In this document: positions 32,640-43,943 of the stretch, piece after piece
Layout of the letters: each line of letters starts with the position of its first letter
Position numbering within the stretch: the stretch's first letter is position 1
Assembly: GCA_022701365.1 (NCBI GenBank)
Contig: JAKUHH010000201.1
Location: 62,001 to 126,000 of the forward strand
Direction: 5' to 3'
Length of the DNA stretch: 64,000 nucleotides
Source: Mycocentrospora acerina
Taxonomy: Eukaryota > Ascomycota > Dothideomycetes > Pleosporales
Translations under genes and position numbers: made by a program
Notes under the pieces: model-generated
The model's input: the letters and a program-made list of their open reading frames with translations, nothing else
The model's database searches: none
What the model was told of the DNA's origin: nothing

Positions 32640-33304
32640 ATGGCGGTACAAAGGACACAAAGAGGGCCTGAGAAGCGCAAAAGGAAGAGGAAGGCGCGCC
32701 TCGACAGTGCGTATGTTCTAATGGACTGTATAATTAAAATCTAATTGTTAATACAGTTTCGTCGTCTAGCGAAAGCGAAAGCGACAGCGATGTATCAACG
32801 AAGAAGACGGCAAAACCTACAGTAGCAGTGGCAGAGAAGCAGGTAGAGGTACAAAAAGCCAAGAATATCAATTGTCCAACGCTCATAGAAAATCAGGAAT
32901 CGTCCTCCTCGCCAGAACCTATCCCCGTCCCCGTTGCACAGCCCGCGAAAAAAGACAAGAAAAAATCAAAGTCCAAGGAAGCGACAGTTCCTGCTCCCAC
33001 ACAGGAGGAGGACACGCCCATGCGCGACGTCGAACAGGAATCTTCGCCGGCGCCGGCGCAAACAGAAGCAGCAGTCGCAGTCGCGGCACCATCGAAATCT
33101 CAAGTTCAGCGCCGCGAAGAGGAATTCAATACAATATATCTGCGAAAGATCACAACGGAGCTGGCAGATGATCTGGACAAGGTGCGCGAGGCACAGGACT
33201 TCAAAGCGAGTAGCGTGCCGATGTTGATTCACGCGCTGAAGCAGGGCGGCAGTTTGTTTTCAGTAGAGGAAAAGAGGAGAGTCGTTGGAGCACTGGGGTC
33301 ATGA
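32640..33304 (+). CDS. RSA3: Ribosome assembly protein 3 (RSA3)
   Basis: Nucleolar factor of 60S ribosomal subunit assembly. Two exons (32640-32706, 32757-33304; 50-nt intron) give 615 nt, 204 aa. The N-terminus is a Lys/Arg-rich nucleolar-type signal followed by an acidic Ser/Glu/Asp stretch. The Rsa3 domain is the last ~65 residues: 'FNTIYLRKITTELADDLDKVRE', 'DFKASSVPMLIHALKQG', 'VEEKRRVVGAL'. The start was set at the ATG in CACAATGG. Its 3' end lies only 164 bp from the stop codon of the N-terminal SKI3 piece, transcribed towards it. Confidence 0.9.
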
Positions 33305-33467
33305 GAAGAGAGGTTGCCTTAGACGGAGTATTTGGAGTTTGCGCAATGAGAAGATGATACAGGATGAAGTAATCTATATAAATTGCTGAAAGGCAGCTGC
33401 GCTATGCATTGAGATCTTCTGAGAATGCCAGGATATCTCCCACGGCGAATATCTACCTGTGCTCTGT

Positions 33468-34382
33468 TCAATATGTTTCCACTTCCAACGTTGATCGCCA
33501 GTCCAATTCAATCTGCCACGCCAACAGGTACGGGTGTCGAATGACAACCATGTCATGCGCCAGCTTCATCACCTTGTCCCTCTTCTCTGTTTTGCGACCC
33601 GCCGGTAGCACAAGTAGATTATCATATGCCCTTTCCAGCAGCTTCTCCTCATATTCCCTCCTCAGCTCATCATCGTTCGTCCAGTTGATAATCTCCTCAT
33701 ATATACCTTCCAATGGGCTCTTCTCGTAGATCTCGTTCTTGACTTCCTTTGTGGTGCCATCCAGTGTCGCGCCCAGGCGCGTCTTCCTCTCAGCAATCAA
33801 TCTCTTGATGTCCTGCGATTCCTGTGTTTCGTGGATTTCGGCGATGCGCGTGAGCGTGTGGGAGGGCTGAGGAAGGCGGCCCTCGAGGTACGAGTAGACG
33901 GGTGAGGATGGTAGTTGGGTAGCGAGGGCGCGGGCGTACTGTGGTTTTGTGCCGTGGGCGCGGGCGTGGTCTACGAGCTTGTCGATTGCGGTTTGCGATT
34001 TGTGGGCGTCGTCGCTATGGAGTATCAGCCAGTTCCTCTTGCGATAATTGAACTTAGAAGCATACGCGTTCATGAATATCTCTGCAAGCTTGAGCCCTAC
34101 AGCTGTGTTCTCATCTACTTTTGCGGAGCCCAATCGCTCGTACATGCCCCTCAGTCCTAGCCAGGCCTGCGCGTCGTCGGGCTTGATCTTTGTCGCATCG
34201 TCATATGCCTTGGCTGCCTCGTCTATCCTGCTCTGCGCGTCATTTGCGCGCCCCAAAAATAGCTTCGCAAAGTAGTTGTTGGGGTCTTTCTCCAGCACCG
34301 CGTTCGCTTGTCCCTTGGCCTCGTCCCAATTCTTCGAGTCAATGGCAGCCTTGGCAGCTTTAAGCGCTGATTTTGTCGACAT
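33468..34382 (-). CDS. SKI3: SKI3 N-terminal part as a separate gene
   Basis: Encodes the N-terminal TPR arm of the Ski-complex scaffold Ski3, which with Ski2 and Ski8 feeds mRNA to the cytoplasmic exosome. Two exons (34382-34066, 34014-33468; 51-nt in-frame intron) give 287 aa. It starts as fungal Ski3 does ('MSTKSALKAAKAAID', 'NYFAKLFLGRA', 'IKPDDAQAWLGL'), runs through 'AIDKLVDHARAHGT' and 'NDDELRREYEEKLLERAY', and stops 8 residues after 'LAWQIELDW', exactly where full-length Ski3 continues into 'DLDI..LRQFVEFFP'. That continuation begins the opposite-strand gene at 34722. The two pieces total 1,436 residues, the usual Ski3 length, so almost nothing is lost. See findings. Confidence 0.9.
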   Translation of the reverse strand: MSTKSALKAAKAAIDSKNWDEAKGQANAVLEKDPNNYFAKLFLGRANDAQSRIDEAAKAYDDATKIKPDDAQAWLGLRGMYERLGSAKVDENTAVGLKLAEIFMNAYASKFNYRKRNWLILHSDDAHKSQTAIDKLVDHARAHGTKPQYARALATQLPSSPVYSYLEGRLPQPSHTLTRIAEIHETQESQDIKRLIAERKTRLGATLDGTTKEVKNEIYEKSPLEGIYEEIINWTNDDELRREYEEKLLERAYDNLLVLPAGRKTEKRDKVMKLAHDMVVIRHPYLLAWQIELDWRSTLEVETY

Positions 34383-34721
34383 TATGTTGTTGCAAGGTTA
34401 TAAGAAGAGAAGGTGCCGTCACTACGACGGAGACTCGGGGCTATTAATGTGCCATTGGAAGGTGAGACGCAGTTTGGAGGGGTGTGGTGGCATCTCGAAA
34501 GATCAATCAATGACGTGCACTAGCGCGGGACTTTTAATGCAGCCCTACAGAAACACAAACATCGCAACGTCAACCATCTTGTTGTATCGCCTGCTAGTGC
34601 CGTGTCACTCTTTTGCACCCCTGCTCGATCGCCCTCACGTTCTGAGGCCATCTACTAGAGCTTCCACGAAAGCTCACGCTGAGCTTCACACGTATCAATC
34701 AGAGCTTCCCCCGCCGCAGCC
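34383..34721. promoter_or_regulatory. Bidirectional promoter between the two SKI3 pieces
   Basis: A 339-bp head-to-head spacer. If the N-terminal segment was inverted together with its promoter, this is the original SKI3 promoter now driving both halves (inference). The plus-strand ATG sits in a good context (GCCATGG). Confidence 0.55.
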
Positions 34722-37700
34722 ATGGCGTCACATGCGGACAGTGCACACGACCTGCTCGACCTCGACATATCGACATTACGCCAATTTGTTGAGTTCTTTC
34801 CCACAGAGGGTCTTGCCAAGGTGATTATAGGATATCTGAGTAGTGGCGTGTCCAAGTACCCGCTTGCAGAAGATTCAGAAGATGAGCCATCCTCGTCAGA
34901 TACGAGCGAGGGTGGAATAGCATTGAGCCCAGATGTTCCTGTTTCTCAAGAAGACTGTTTGATCTTGATGACTGTACGTCCCCGTGTTAATTCCTAGCTC
35001 AACGAGGTATTGTTCTGGTCAGCTGACAGTAGTCAAGGAAGGTATCCTCGAAGCCAGGAAGTCTCCACTTGCGCATGTTCTACTTGGAGATTACTATCTC
35101 TCATTGGAAGAGTACGAGAGCGCTGTTGAATGCACTCGGAAAGGCTTGAAGCTCGCAGTTGCTGAAGCAAAAAAGGCCGATCTGTCATTCCAAAGGTAAT
35201 GAGCTTGATAACCCAAACAATTCACAATATTGACGAAAGCAGAACACTAGATGCGCTAAGCAGTACTCTAGCTACAGCCTTGGTGTACTACCAGGCGCCT
35301 AAAAATCATCCAGAAGCCAAGGAAATTTTTCAGTCGATACTCAAACGCAAGCCGCAATTCACTGCAGCGCTCATTGGACTTGGATTGATCCTGGAAGAAG
35401 AGGAAGAGTATGAGAAAGCACATGAGTTTCTTGATCAAGCTTTGAAGCAAGATACTTCAAACGGTCGCATTGGCGCAGAGGCTGCATGGTGTAAAGCGCT
35501 GAGCGGCGATTACCAGACTGGACTAGACAGGCTGGAAGGGTACCTAGACTATCCGCAGCTGGACGCCTCCAAACAACGTGGCAGAGAACTCAGAGCACAA
35601 ACACTCTATAGGATTGGTGTTTGCATATGGGAACTCGACTCATCCAAGACTGCAAGGAAAAGTCGTCAGGGAGCTTATGCAAAGCTTCTCGCTGCCATCA
35701 AGGCAAACCCGAACTATGCGCCTGCCTATACGCTTCTTGGCATTTTCTATGAAGACTACAACAAGGATCGGAAGCGTGCTAGGCAGTGTTTCCAGAAGGC
35801 TTTCGAGCTTTCTCCATCCGAGATTGTTGCAGCAGAGCGCTTAGCAAGGCTCTTCGCAAACCAAGGCGAATGGGATATTGTCGAAGCAGTTTCCCAACGA
35901 GTAGTCGATTCAGGCAAAGCTCGGCAGGTACCAGGCTCTAAGAGAAAGGGTGTGAGCTGGCCATTCTCATCGCTTGGCGTTGTCCAAATGAACAAGCAAG
36001 AGTATCAAAAGAGTGTCGTGTCGTTCCTATCTGCACTTCGCATTAGCCCAGACGACTACTACTCGTACGTTGGTCTTGGCGAAAGCTACCATAACTCCGG
36101 ACGATACAATTCTGCATCACGCGCATTCAACTATGCAGAGAACCCCACCGATGGTGTTGTACTTAAGAAGACAGATGACGAAAGTTGGTTCACAAAATAC
36201 ATGCTGGCGAATGTCAACCGCGAGCTTAGCGAGTACAACGCAGCACTGGAAGGGTATGAAGCAGTGCTGTCAAAAAGGCCAAAGGAGTTTGGTGTTTCAA
36301 TCGCTCTCCTTCAAACACTTGTCGAGAAAGGCTGGCATTGTATTGAAACCGGGTTCTTTGGAGAAGCGGTCGACAGCAGCGTCAGGGCTATCGAAGTGGC
36401 TGTGACAATTGTCGACTACAAGCCTGATGCCTTCAATTTGTGGAAGGCAGTGGGTGATGCATGCAGCCTGTTTAGTTGGACCCAGGAGAAGCTGAGCAAA
36501 TTTCCCGTGGATAACGTGGAAAAACTGTTGCGCAGCGACTCAGATGTTGGTGTCGATTTTGATGCTGAAAAGGATATCGATGGTATTGGGAAGGATGACC
36601 TCGCAACCTTCTCTTCAGACAACGTGTCCTGTCTAACCAAAGTACTGAAAGGTTCGATTCTGGCTCAAAAGCGGGCGATCGCCAGCTGTGTCAACGACAT
36701 CCACGCGCAGGCCGTAGCTTGGTATAATCTTGGCTGGACTGAGTACCGCGCTCATGTCTGTCTTGAGCAAGAAGTTCATGATGACCGAAAACTCACCACT
36801 TACCTCCGGGCAGCAATGAGATGCTTCAAGCGCGCCATCGAGCTCGAAGCAGGAAACGCCGAGTTTTGGAACTCACTTGGTGTAATCACAACAACATTAA
36901 ATCCAAAGGTTGCCCAGCATGCATTTGTTCGTTCTCTACATCTCAGCGATCGGAATGTGCACACTTGGACGAATTTAGGGGCACTCTACTTGCTCCAGAA
37001 TGACCACGAACTCGCCCATGTAGCGTTTTCACGTGCGCAGTCACAGGATCCTGACTATGCTCTGGCTTGGGTTGGAGAGGGTATTGTTGCACTTCTATTT
37101 GGCGATGCTAAGGAAGCATTATCTCACTTCACGCACGCCTTCGAACTTTCGGATTCCTCGTTATTGCTCACCAAGCGGCAGTACGCAGTGTCATCGTTTG
37201 ACTTCCTGGTGTCTTCTTCTTCCGCGTCAAGCGACATCACAAATCTCATCCAGCCTTTGTTTGCTCTCCAGCAACTCAATTACCAAGCTCCATACGACTT
37301 GCCGCATAAGCATCTAGCTGCGCTGTTCTTGGAGCGCGTGGGAAATCCCGAGGCTGCTGTCACCGCTCTACAAAGCATTTCCGAAAGTGCAGAGCAAGAG
37401 TATGAAAGGACTGAGTCATTGCCTGCGCTTGCTCGAGTTGTGCAAGCCAAAAGCGACCTTGCCCGTAACCTTCTCGCCGCCGGATCCAACGACGACGCAA
37501 TTGAAGAAGCGGAAACAGCACTCGATCTTATTTCCGAGTTTGACAGTGATTCACATCAATCCGCGTTGTCTGCCGATCAATTAGAAAAAGTCAAACTCTC
37601 GGCACGACTCACAGCGGGCCTTGCGCACTACTTTAGCGGCACTCTTGACGCAGCAATACCGTATTTCCGCACGTCCCTTGAGGCTACAAGTTCAAACCCA

Positions 37701-38267
37701 GATATCATCTGTCTTCTCGCAGAGGTTCTCTGGGCAAAGGGAGGTGAGGACGAGAAGCAAGTTGCCCGCGATCAACTGTTCACTGCAATTGAGAAACACG
37801 AAGGACACGTCGGTCTTTTGACCCTCATCGGAGCCATGACGGTGCTTGACGACGATTTGGAAACCATGGAAGCCATCAAAGACGATCTTGATCGCCTGCG
37901 AACAGACAAAAGAATTAGTGATGAGCAGCTCGCACGTGTGGAGAAGGTTATTGAGGCGATCTCAATTAGTCTCGGCGGGGAGGGACAGGCGATCGACACG
38001 GCTAGAAGGAGTATCATGCTTGCACCCTGGAAACATACTGGTTGGGCGGAACTCGCCGATGCGGTCGGTGGCGACGAGTTTGCTAGCACGCTAGCAAAAG
38101 AAACCGCGATGCGGAACGCACCGCCCAACGGATCGCTGGGTGCAATTGGCTTAGCGGGTGCATTGGCTAAGACGGGAGATGTGCGGGATGCGCAAAGAGC
38201 GATTTTCACTGCGCCGTGGTGTAAGGAGGGGTGGACAGGATTGGTGGCTTGTGTAGACGGACCTTGA
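34722..38267 (+). CDS. SKI3: SKI3 C-terminal part as a separate gene
   Basis: Encodes the rest of Ski3, 1,149 aa. Three exons (34722-34973, 35023-35195, 35243-38267) sum to 3,450 nt. After about 15 unrelated residues it enters Ski3 at 'DLDISTLRQFVEFFPTEGL' and goes through the long TPR superhelix ('ALVYYQAPKNHPEAKEIF', 'NYAPAYTLLGIFYEDY', 'FNLWKAVGDACSLFSW', 'VAWYNLGWTEYRAH', 'NAEFWNSLGV') to the normal C-terminus 'APWCKEGWTGL'. In the yeast Ski complex the C-terminal arm holds Ski2 and Ski8, so this piece could still scaffold them while the N-terminal arm is supplied separately (inference). Both splice junctions restore Ski3-like sequence, so the frame is intact. Confidence 0.92.
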
Positions 38268-39092
38268 TCGACAAGCAGAGGAACATGACACTTACAAAAA
38301 CGTAATTAACCATATTTAAGATCATTTTGACTCTTGAATAAAGCTGTTCCGTATCGAGATAATAGAGACTGGAGATGTTCTCATCATCGCTTTGCCGTAT
38401 CTCTAGGAGTTGGCTCATATTCTCGGTCGGTCTAATAGCTCGTGTACTTGAACGAAAACTTATCCAGAGATTTGGAAATATCGAAAGTGCGTTCACGAAA
38501 AAGTAATTCTAGGGTAAAAACTTCACGTTTTGCCTCATAGCTAGTCCAAAGCTGTAGGTGCACCTAGTAAAGGTGCTTAGTTGTGACTCTGCAGTGCCCA
38601 CATAACAACTTGTGTGCCGGCTTCTTCACTGTCGCACTGTCAACCCCGAATAAAGTGAGAATGGTTTTACTTTATCAAATGAGTGATGTAGATGGTCAGC
38701 TTGACTATGTACAACTGAATGAATTATGTAGACGTTCTGCGGCTGAAAAACACACCAATCAGAAACTGTTGAGAACAACAAAAATGGATCATTTGTGGTC
38801 GAAATGCCAATGGTATTTCGGAGAGCTCATCGAAGCGACGAGGAGACTTTGAACTTTTGGAAACAAATCCAACGCTTACATGGTCATATTTATAGTTGGT
38901 AAAGTTTGTGCAAGATCTAAAAGAATGATTGATAACTTTCAGAATTAGTCATTTGAACCGACATTGATTAACTGGACAGCACGCTCGTCACAGCAATAGA
39001 AACGCATAAAACGGAAAAAAAACATAGATTTCAAATATCTGTGATAGTGATTTCTTAGACATCATTCATATCTTTTCTATCCTGCCTGCCAT
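38268..39092. other. Intergenic, nothing recognised
   Basis: AT-rich. One 89-aa plus-strand frame at 38583-38852 has no known motif and no start-site support. Confidence 0.5.
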
Positions 39093-41144
39093 TCATTCAC
39101 GCTTTCTACCATAAAGCAGTTCTAGTCGGTCGCCATGCGTAAATATAACAGGGTCACCAACGGCATAGCTAGGGAGCACCTTTACCTGGGTAAGGGTCCT
39201 TTGCTTAACGACATAGTCACAAACGCAAAGTCTACCCATCGACTTCCTGTCAGGATCATTAACCAACCCATATACGACCCACATTTTACCTCTCCACATG
39301 GTAGCAGATATTCCTCCTCGTGTTACATGTCCGCTGAGAGTGTAGTCCTCAATACTTGGTTGCATATTTTGTATTTGCTCCCAACGTAGAACGGCGACGC
39401 GAATGTTGTAGTTTTTGTCAGTGTAGAAGAGATACACTGCATTGTCGTATACACAGACTGCCGGAGGCTGCAAGGCCGCAGCCCACGCTTGGATCCTGGC
39501 GCCTCCTCTCCAAGCGCCGTCAGTTCGCTTCTCCCACCAGAAGTTCCCGTCATCGCCATAGTGAATGCAGATGACGGCATCATTGATAACACAGACTGCT
39601 GGGGCCATACTGGTCTGAATATGTGTAAAAATGTGCTGATTCCAGACGGACGTTGGAGTTTTTCGATGTAGCACAAATATATGTTTGTCACCTCCTCGAT
39701 AAATTATATGTGTACCTTCCGAATTGATGGCAAGTTCTAGTCTCCTTGAGGTGGTATCACCACTAATTACCGGCAAATTGTCTATGGGGCCAGTAACAAG
39801 ATCGTTGGTGAACAAAATTCGCCGATCGCTTCGCCGGGCCCACGCATACCGCGCTTGGCCGGAGCCATCAATGGCTGCAGCAAAGAAAGCTTCTGCTTGA
39901 AAATTCTCAGCTGTATTCCAGGACTGAATGTTGTTTGAGCAAATGAGGCGTGACAAACGGCCGGTCTCTATGTCGCCGTTCTGCGGAACGCGTTTGATGT
40001 ACAGCTCGTGCTTGCCCCCGCCTCCTCCATCGAACATGACAGGTAGCTCATATTTGATGTTGGCTGAGTATAATTGATTGAGAGCTGGAAGGTTCCAAGC
40101 TAAGAAAACTTCTTTGACTTTGTCGTCATCATTTGTTATCAATGAGAGGAATTCGGAGATGAACGCAGATACAAGTTCTACCCACATGAGAATTTCCTCT
40201 CGTTGGCTGAAGCCCGGAAGCTGACCTATCAGCTCATTCCACACGTCGTCGCCTACATCAATGGACATCTCAGCACTCTTCTGGGAGATAAGACGACAAA
40301 CTTTAATCAACTTCTGGTACCATCCATCGCGGCTGTGATCGGCTTCCCAGCACACAATATGCGCAGCCAGTACACGGTTTACCCTTCCATTAAACAAAAC
40401 AATACCTGAGCTAAGGTCATACCAGTTGCCGCTTTTAACGGAGCCAGTTTCTCCTGTCACCTGGCGGTCTGTGAGCTGATCGTTAGTGTCAGCACCGGCG
40501 GCCAGAGACCAGTAGATCTCATCTTTTCCCAATTCTCCTGATCTCTTATGACAATAAAAGCAAAAAGGTTCAAGCCGGACAAGATTGCTGTCAGCTGGTC
40601 GGCCAAGAACAGTGGCCGCATCCGTAACAGAGGTCTCAGGCTCATCGCTCCAGTAGACGACTGTGGAGCGACCCGTTTCTATAGCCGCGGCACTGAAAGT
40701 CTCGTCGCTCGTGCCAAATCCTCCGTCTTTTACTGGATCGATCATCTTGGAATTTGACTGAGAACTTTTGCCCAGAGAATATGTGGCAAAATCCTTCTGG
40801 AAGTGCTCCTTGGTGTATGGCTCGTCGTTACCGAGCGCCAGGACCGACGGCGTCAGCCACCCGGACGTAGAGTCCGAGTTTTTGTTTCGGACTCTAGCAG
40901 TTGATACTGCCTCTATGTAGGCGTCAAGCTCCTCTTCTTCTTCTACAATCTGATCATAGAGACCCATTGTGAAAGTCTCAATGGGAGTGAGTGTTTTCCC
41001 ACTGCGCTGGCGGCCAAGCGCGTGCAGTGCAATGGATGAGAAGATGGAACTGCCTGGTTGTATCGAAGCAGCTCGCGAATTGGTACCTTGAAGACCAGAT
41101 CGGAGCCGATCGAGGCAGTGTTGTCGCATGGTGTCAGTCGACAT
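39093..41144 (-). CDS. Uncharacterised protein, lectin/propeller-like C-terminus
   Basis: Intronless, 683 aa, no signal peptide or membrane segment. I do not recognise the family by name. Residues ~1-140: basic/polar head with an acidic cluster (VEEEEELDAY). Residues ~190-400: a compact domain with 'LEPFCFYCHKRSG', 'YWSLAAGAD', 'GSVKSGNWYDLSSGIVLFNG' and 'LAAHIVCWEADHSRDGWY', with Cys, His and Trp clustered. Residues ~420-683: about five ~45-residue repeats each with a 'PAVCVxNDAVxxxxxGDDGNxWW'-type strand pattern, as in PLL-like/sialidase-like beta-propeller lectins. Neighbours give no pathway hint. The single-exon structure among intron-rich genes would suit acquisition by transfer, but that is not shown. 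A sugar-binding effector- or toxin-like protein is one possibility. Confidence 0.8.
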   Translation of the reverse strand: MSTDTMRQHCLDRLRSGLQGTNSRAASIQPGSSIFSSIALHALGRQRSGKTLTPIETFTMGLYDQIVEEEEELDAYIEAVSTARVRNKNSDSTSGWLTPSVLALGNDEPYTKEHFQKDFATYSLGKSSQSNSKMIDPVKDGGFGTSDETFSAAAIETGRSTVVYWSDEPETSVTDAATVLGRPADSNLVRLEPFCFYCHKRSGELGKDEIYWSLAAGADTNDQLTDRQVTGETGSVKSGNWYDLSSGIVLFNGRVNRVLAAHIVCWEADHSRDGWYQKLIKVCRLISQKSAEMSIDVGDDVWNELIGQLPGFSQREEILMWVELVSAFISEFLSLITNDDDKVKEVFLAWNLPALNQLYSANIKYELPVMFDGGGGGKHELYIKRVPQNGDIETGRLSRLICSNNIQSWNTAENFQAEAFFAAAIDGSGQARYAWARRSDRRILFTNDLVTGPIDNLPVISGDTTSRRLELAINSEGTHIIYRGGDKHIFVLHRKTPTSVWNQHIFTHIQTSMAPAVCVINDAVICIHYGDDGNFWWEKRTDGAWRGGARIQAWAAALQPPAVCVYDNAVYLFYTDKNYNIRVAVLRWEQIQNMQPSIEDYTLSGHVTRGGISATMWRGKMWVVYGLVNDPDRKSMGRLCVCDYVVKQRTLTQVKVLPSYAVGDPVIFTHGDRLELLYGRKRE

Positions 41145-42721
41145 CTTCGGCTTTAAGCTTAACTCTCTTAGAGTGGATGCGATGTACGAAGAATTAAACG
41201 ATGCAAGCAGGTGTCCTTGGATATTGGACTGAAGTTGGGATGAAAGAAGTCAATTAGAAGGATAGTTCCACGTATTTATATAAAACTTCAGACTTTCAAA
41301 CAAGTGGTTAGGAGTATAGTTAGTTCATCGGAGTGTCTCCTTCTCTTTCCTCATAGTTAGCTCGTGGCGTTTTGATGTTTTCTTTTTTGCCAATTGCATG
41401 CATATATTGCACAGCATCACTGTTTAAAAATACATTTTTCATTCGAGGTTCCACGCACCTATCGAGATTTCATCACTAAAAGTTCGCTGGAATACACATA
41501 TCATTTGATCCTACCATGTCAGAGTTCCAGCCAATAAAATTACTATTCACCCACATAGCCCTCTAGCCTTGAGGTTTTATGAAGAGTTGTTTTAGATCAA
41601 GAGCGTATTTACCCCACATCAGACATGCTGGTGGTGCGCGAATTGGCAAGGGTAATGTCGTCGAATACATCATAACTTCCACGTGGCTGAACTCTTGAAA
41701 ACAGACAACAAATGATTTTTAAGATCTCATCTCTAAGACGAGTACTAGAATTAGGTAAACATACTTCCGTGAAATCACCGAGACCTTGGCAGGCAGTAAG
41801 CTAGAGTAGGTAGAGTAGTCATGAGACACTTCACAGGATTTTAAAGCGACAAGAAGGCCCGTTCAGATTTGCTCCTCCCGACAAGTCTATTCTTAAAACA
41901 ACGCCACAGTTTCTCGATGAGATTCCCATCTCTAAGCGGACGATATCCTTGCCTTTAGTAACAGTTAGCTTGCGGGGTAGAAGTCTTCCTGCAACTGCCC
42001 CGCCAAAAGCAATTATGTGATTTTGTCTGGTAAGTTTTCGCTGACAAAGAAACATGCGCATTAGCAAGTAGCAGCAAGATAGAACAATGTGTTAGCTTAA
42101 TATAATACAACTTTTTGTAAAAGTTGCCTTAGTACAATCTATTAATTCTGTTCTTGCATTTAAAGAGGACGTTCGCAGTACCTGTTAAAAGAAGTTGCTA
42201 CGTGTAGTTTATTTAATAGTTGGACTAGCCTCGTACTGAAGCGGAAGCAGGACGGATCGTCCCAGACCAGACCAGATAAGCGGCGGGTCGCGTCACCCAG
42301 CGATGGTGGCGTGAATGACAGTGCATGCTAACTACTGCAACCGCGATATATATCTGTCATTATTCGGATCGAGAATCTTATGGTGGATGACGTGGCTAAC
42401 TTGAGTTAAAATTTAAAAATTTAATTGTAAGTGGGTTCGCTCTGACAGAGGCTGGGCTGGAATAATGGCAAGGCATGACTGCCAATTCATGAAATTGGAA
42501 GGCCAGAACAGTCAATTGGAATAATTTTATTATATTTATAATCAAAGTAAATATTCATGTCTAGAAATTCCACCTATTTCTGAGTACGAGGAGAAAAGCG
42601 TTTAGGCGGCACAGAACAAAGCCAGCAAAAATCGTAGAGATGTACTCTCACAGAATCTTCATCATAATCATCACCACCAATACCTCTCCTTTCTTTCCAA
42701 TCTCCTTTCTATATGAACCTA
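41145..42721. other. Intergenic, AT-rich, no gene recognised
   Basis: A 78-aa minus frame at 41831-42067 has no family resemblance. A very AT-rich stretch at ~42,400-42,560 looks degenerate but I could not tie it to a transposon. Confidence 0.5.
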
Positions 42722-43018
42722 TCACTGGTACAAAGCCTCCATGCGCATCGTCACGTACTCCCACGCCGTGACAGGCTCATACAACTTCGATCTAGGATCA
42801 TCTTTATTCCAACATCCCAGCAACGTATCAATAACAGTGTCCATATCTGCAGTGGCAAAAAACGGGATAGAATATCGCGCCGACAAAACCTCTTGACCCA
42901 TGCTCCATTCCCCTTCTTCCCGCTCATTCCCACTTGCAATCAACTTACCACCTTCTTTGTTCCCCTTTGCCCCAGGCTCCCCCACCCTATGCACACAACT
43001 CCTCCACCGCCTATTATT
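42722..43018 (-). pseudogene. Orphan last exon of an IPNS-like 2OG-Fe(II) oxygenase
   Basis: From a good acceptor (CACAG) at 43019 the frame reads 'NNRRWRSCVHRVGEP', an insert of ~25 residues, then 'ARYSIPFFATADMDTVI', 'DDPRSKLYEPVTAWEYV' and a stop. This is the C-terminus of isopenicillin-N-synthase-like oxygenases: W[R]S.VHRV carries the second metal His, and RYS is the 2-oxoglutarate-binding Arg-x-Ser. The upstream exons (HxD motif, N-terminal DIOX_N) are absent from the next several hundred bases, so only the last ~98 codons remain. An undetected very distant exon is unlikely. Confidence 0.65.
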
Positions 43019-43943
43019 CTGTGAACCACAGCAGTTAAGGATAGGTAGTATATTGGATGTGAAAAGATTGATTAAGCAAATCTACGAGGTGTTCAATCGA
43101 GTATATATACAATGTGAGACAGCTAATGTGTGGAGTCACGTGATTGTTAACATACTCCACCTCTCCATCGATTCCCTCACATTTACCAGCACCGCGCCCT
43201 CCACAGGAAACGCCCTTTTCCAACCGCCACCTCTCTCCTCTTTTAGTATAGTTATATGATTAAAGAGGTGCACAAACTTAGTAGGGTGCGTAACTTGCTT
43301 ATATACGCAGCTTGTTTGTAAAGCACGTTATGAGTGAAATATACAGGTATCTGAGCACGCTACTGCTAGCAAATGTATGCTAAGAGTAGCTGAATCTGCT
43401 TACATGCTGAATAAGTTCTAAAGATCTTGTGTTGTCCGATCGGCACAACTATAGGAAAGCACAATCTTCACCTTAAATTAACTTTTCAAGCCCTGTTTTA
43501 TGATTCCGGACGTCTTGACTTCTATTTTAGCCTTTTGAGCTCTTAATTAATGTGTAATGTCGCGATTAGACAGATGGGGTACAGGTGGAGAGGCCAAAAA
43601 TCACATTCACAGAATGATCAGTAGCATACTCAACACTCAACATTAAATTATCGGAGGCTAATTTGCTTAAGAAAGAACGTCTGCAGAATCAAAGTGTATT
43701 CATAATCAACTCACACAGTTGATGTGGCGCGACCCCGAAGGTCTGTATGGAAAAGTATCTCGCCACACAGGGTGTCTCGCTACGCAGGGATGGACGTTAC
43801 ACTATGATTTTTCATTGCAAACTGAAGATTTTGGAGTCTCACGCTCGAAGACTTTGTAAGGTATGGAAAACAAAGCATCTTGTTTTGGTGGTTTAGAACG
43901 CTTATAAGGTAAATTCAATTGTAATTTTCTATGTAAGGACTAT
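43019..43943. other. AT-rich spacer upstream of the 2OG relic
   Basis: No 2OG N-terminal exon, no other family-like frame and no clear repeat seen. Confidence 0.5.

Noticed and set aside
41105..41114. TCGGAGCCGA near the 39093-41144 gene as a tenth regulon site
   Set aside because: The spacer is two, not three, bases and it lies inside the coding sequence.
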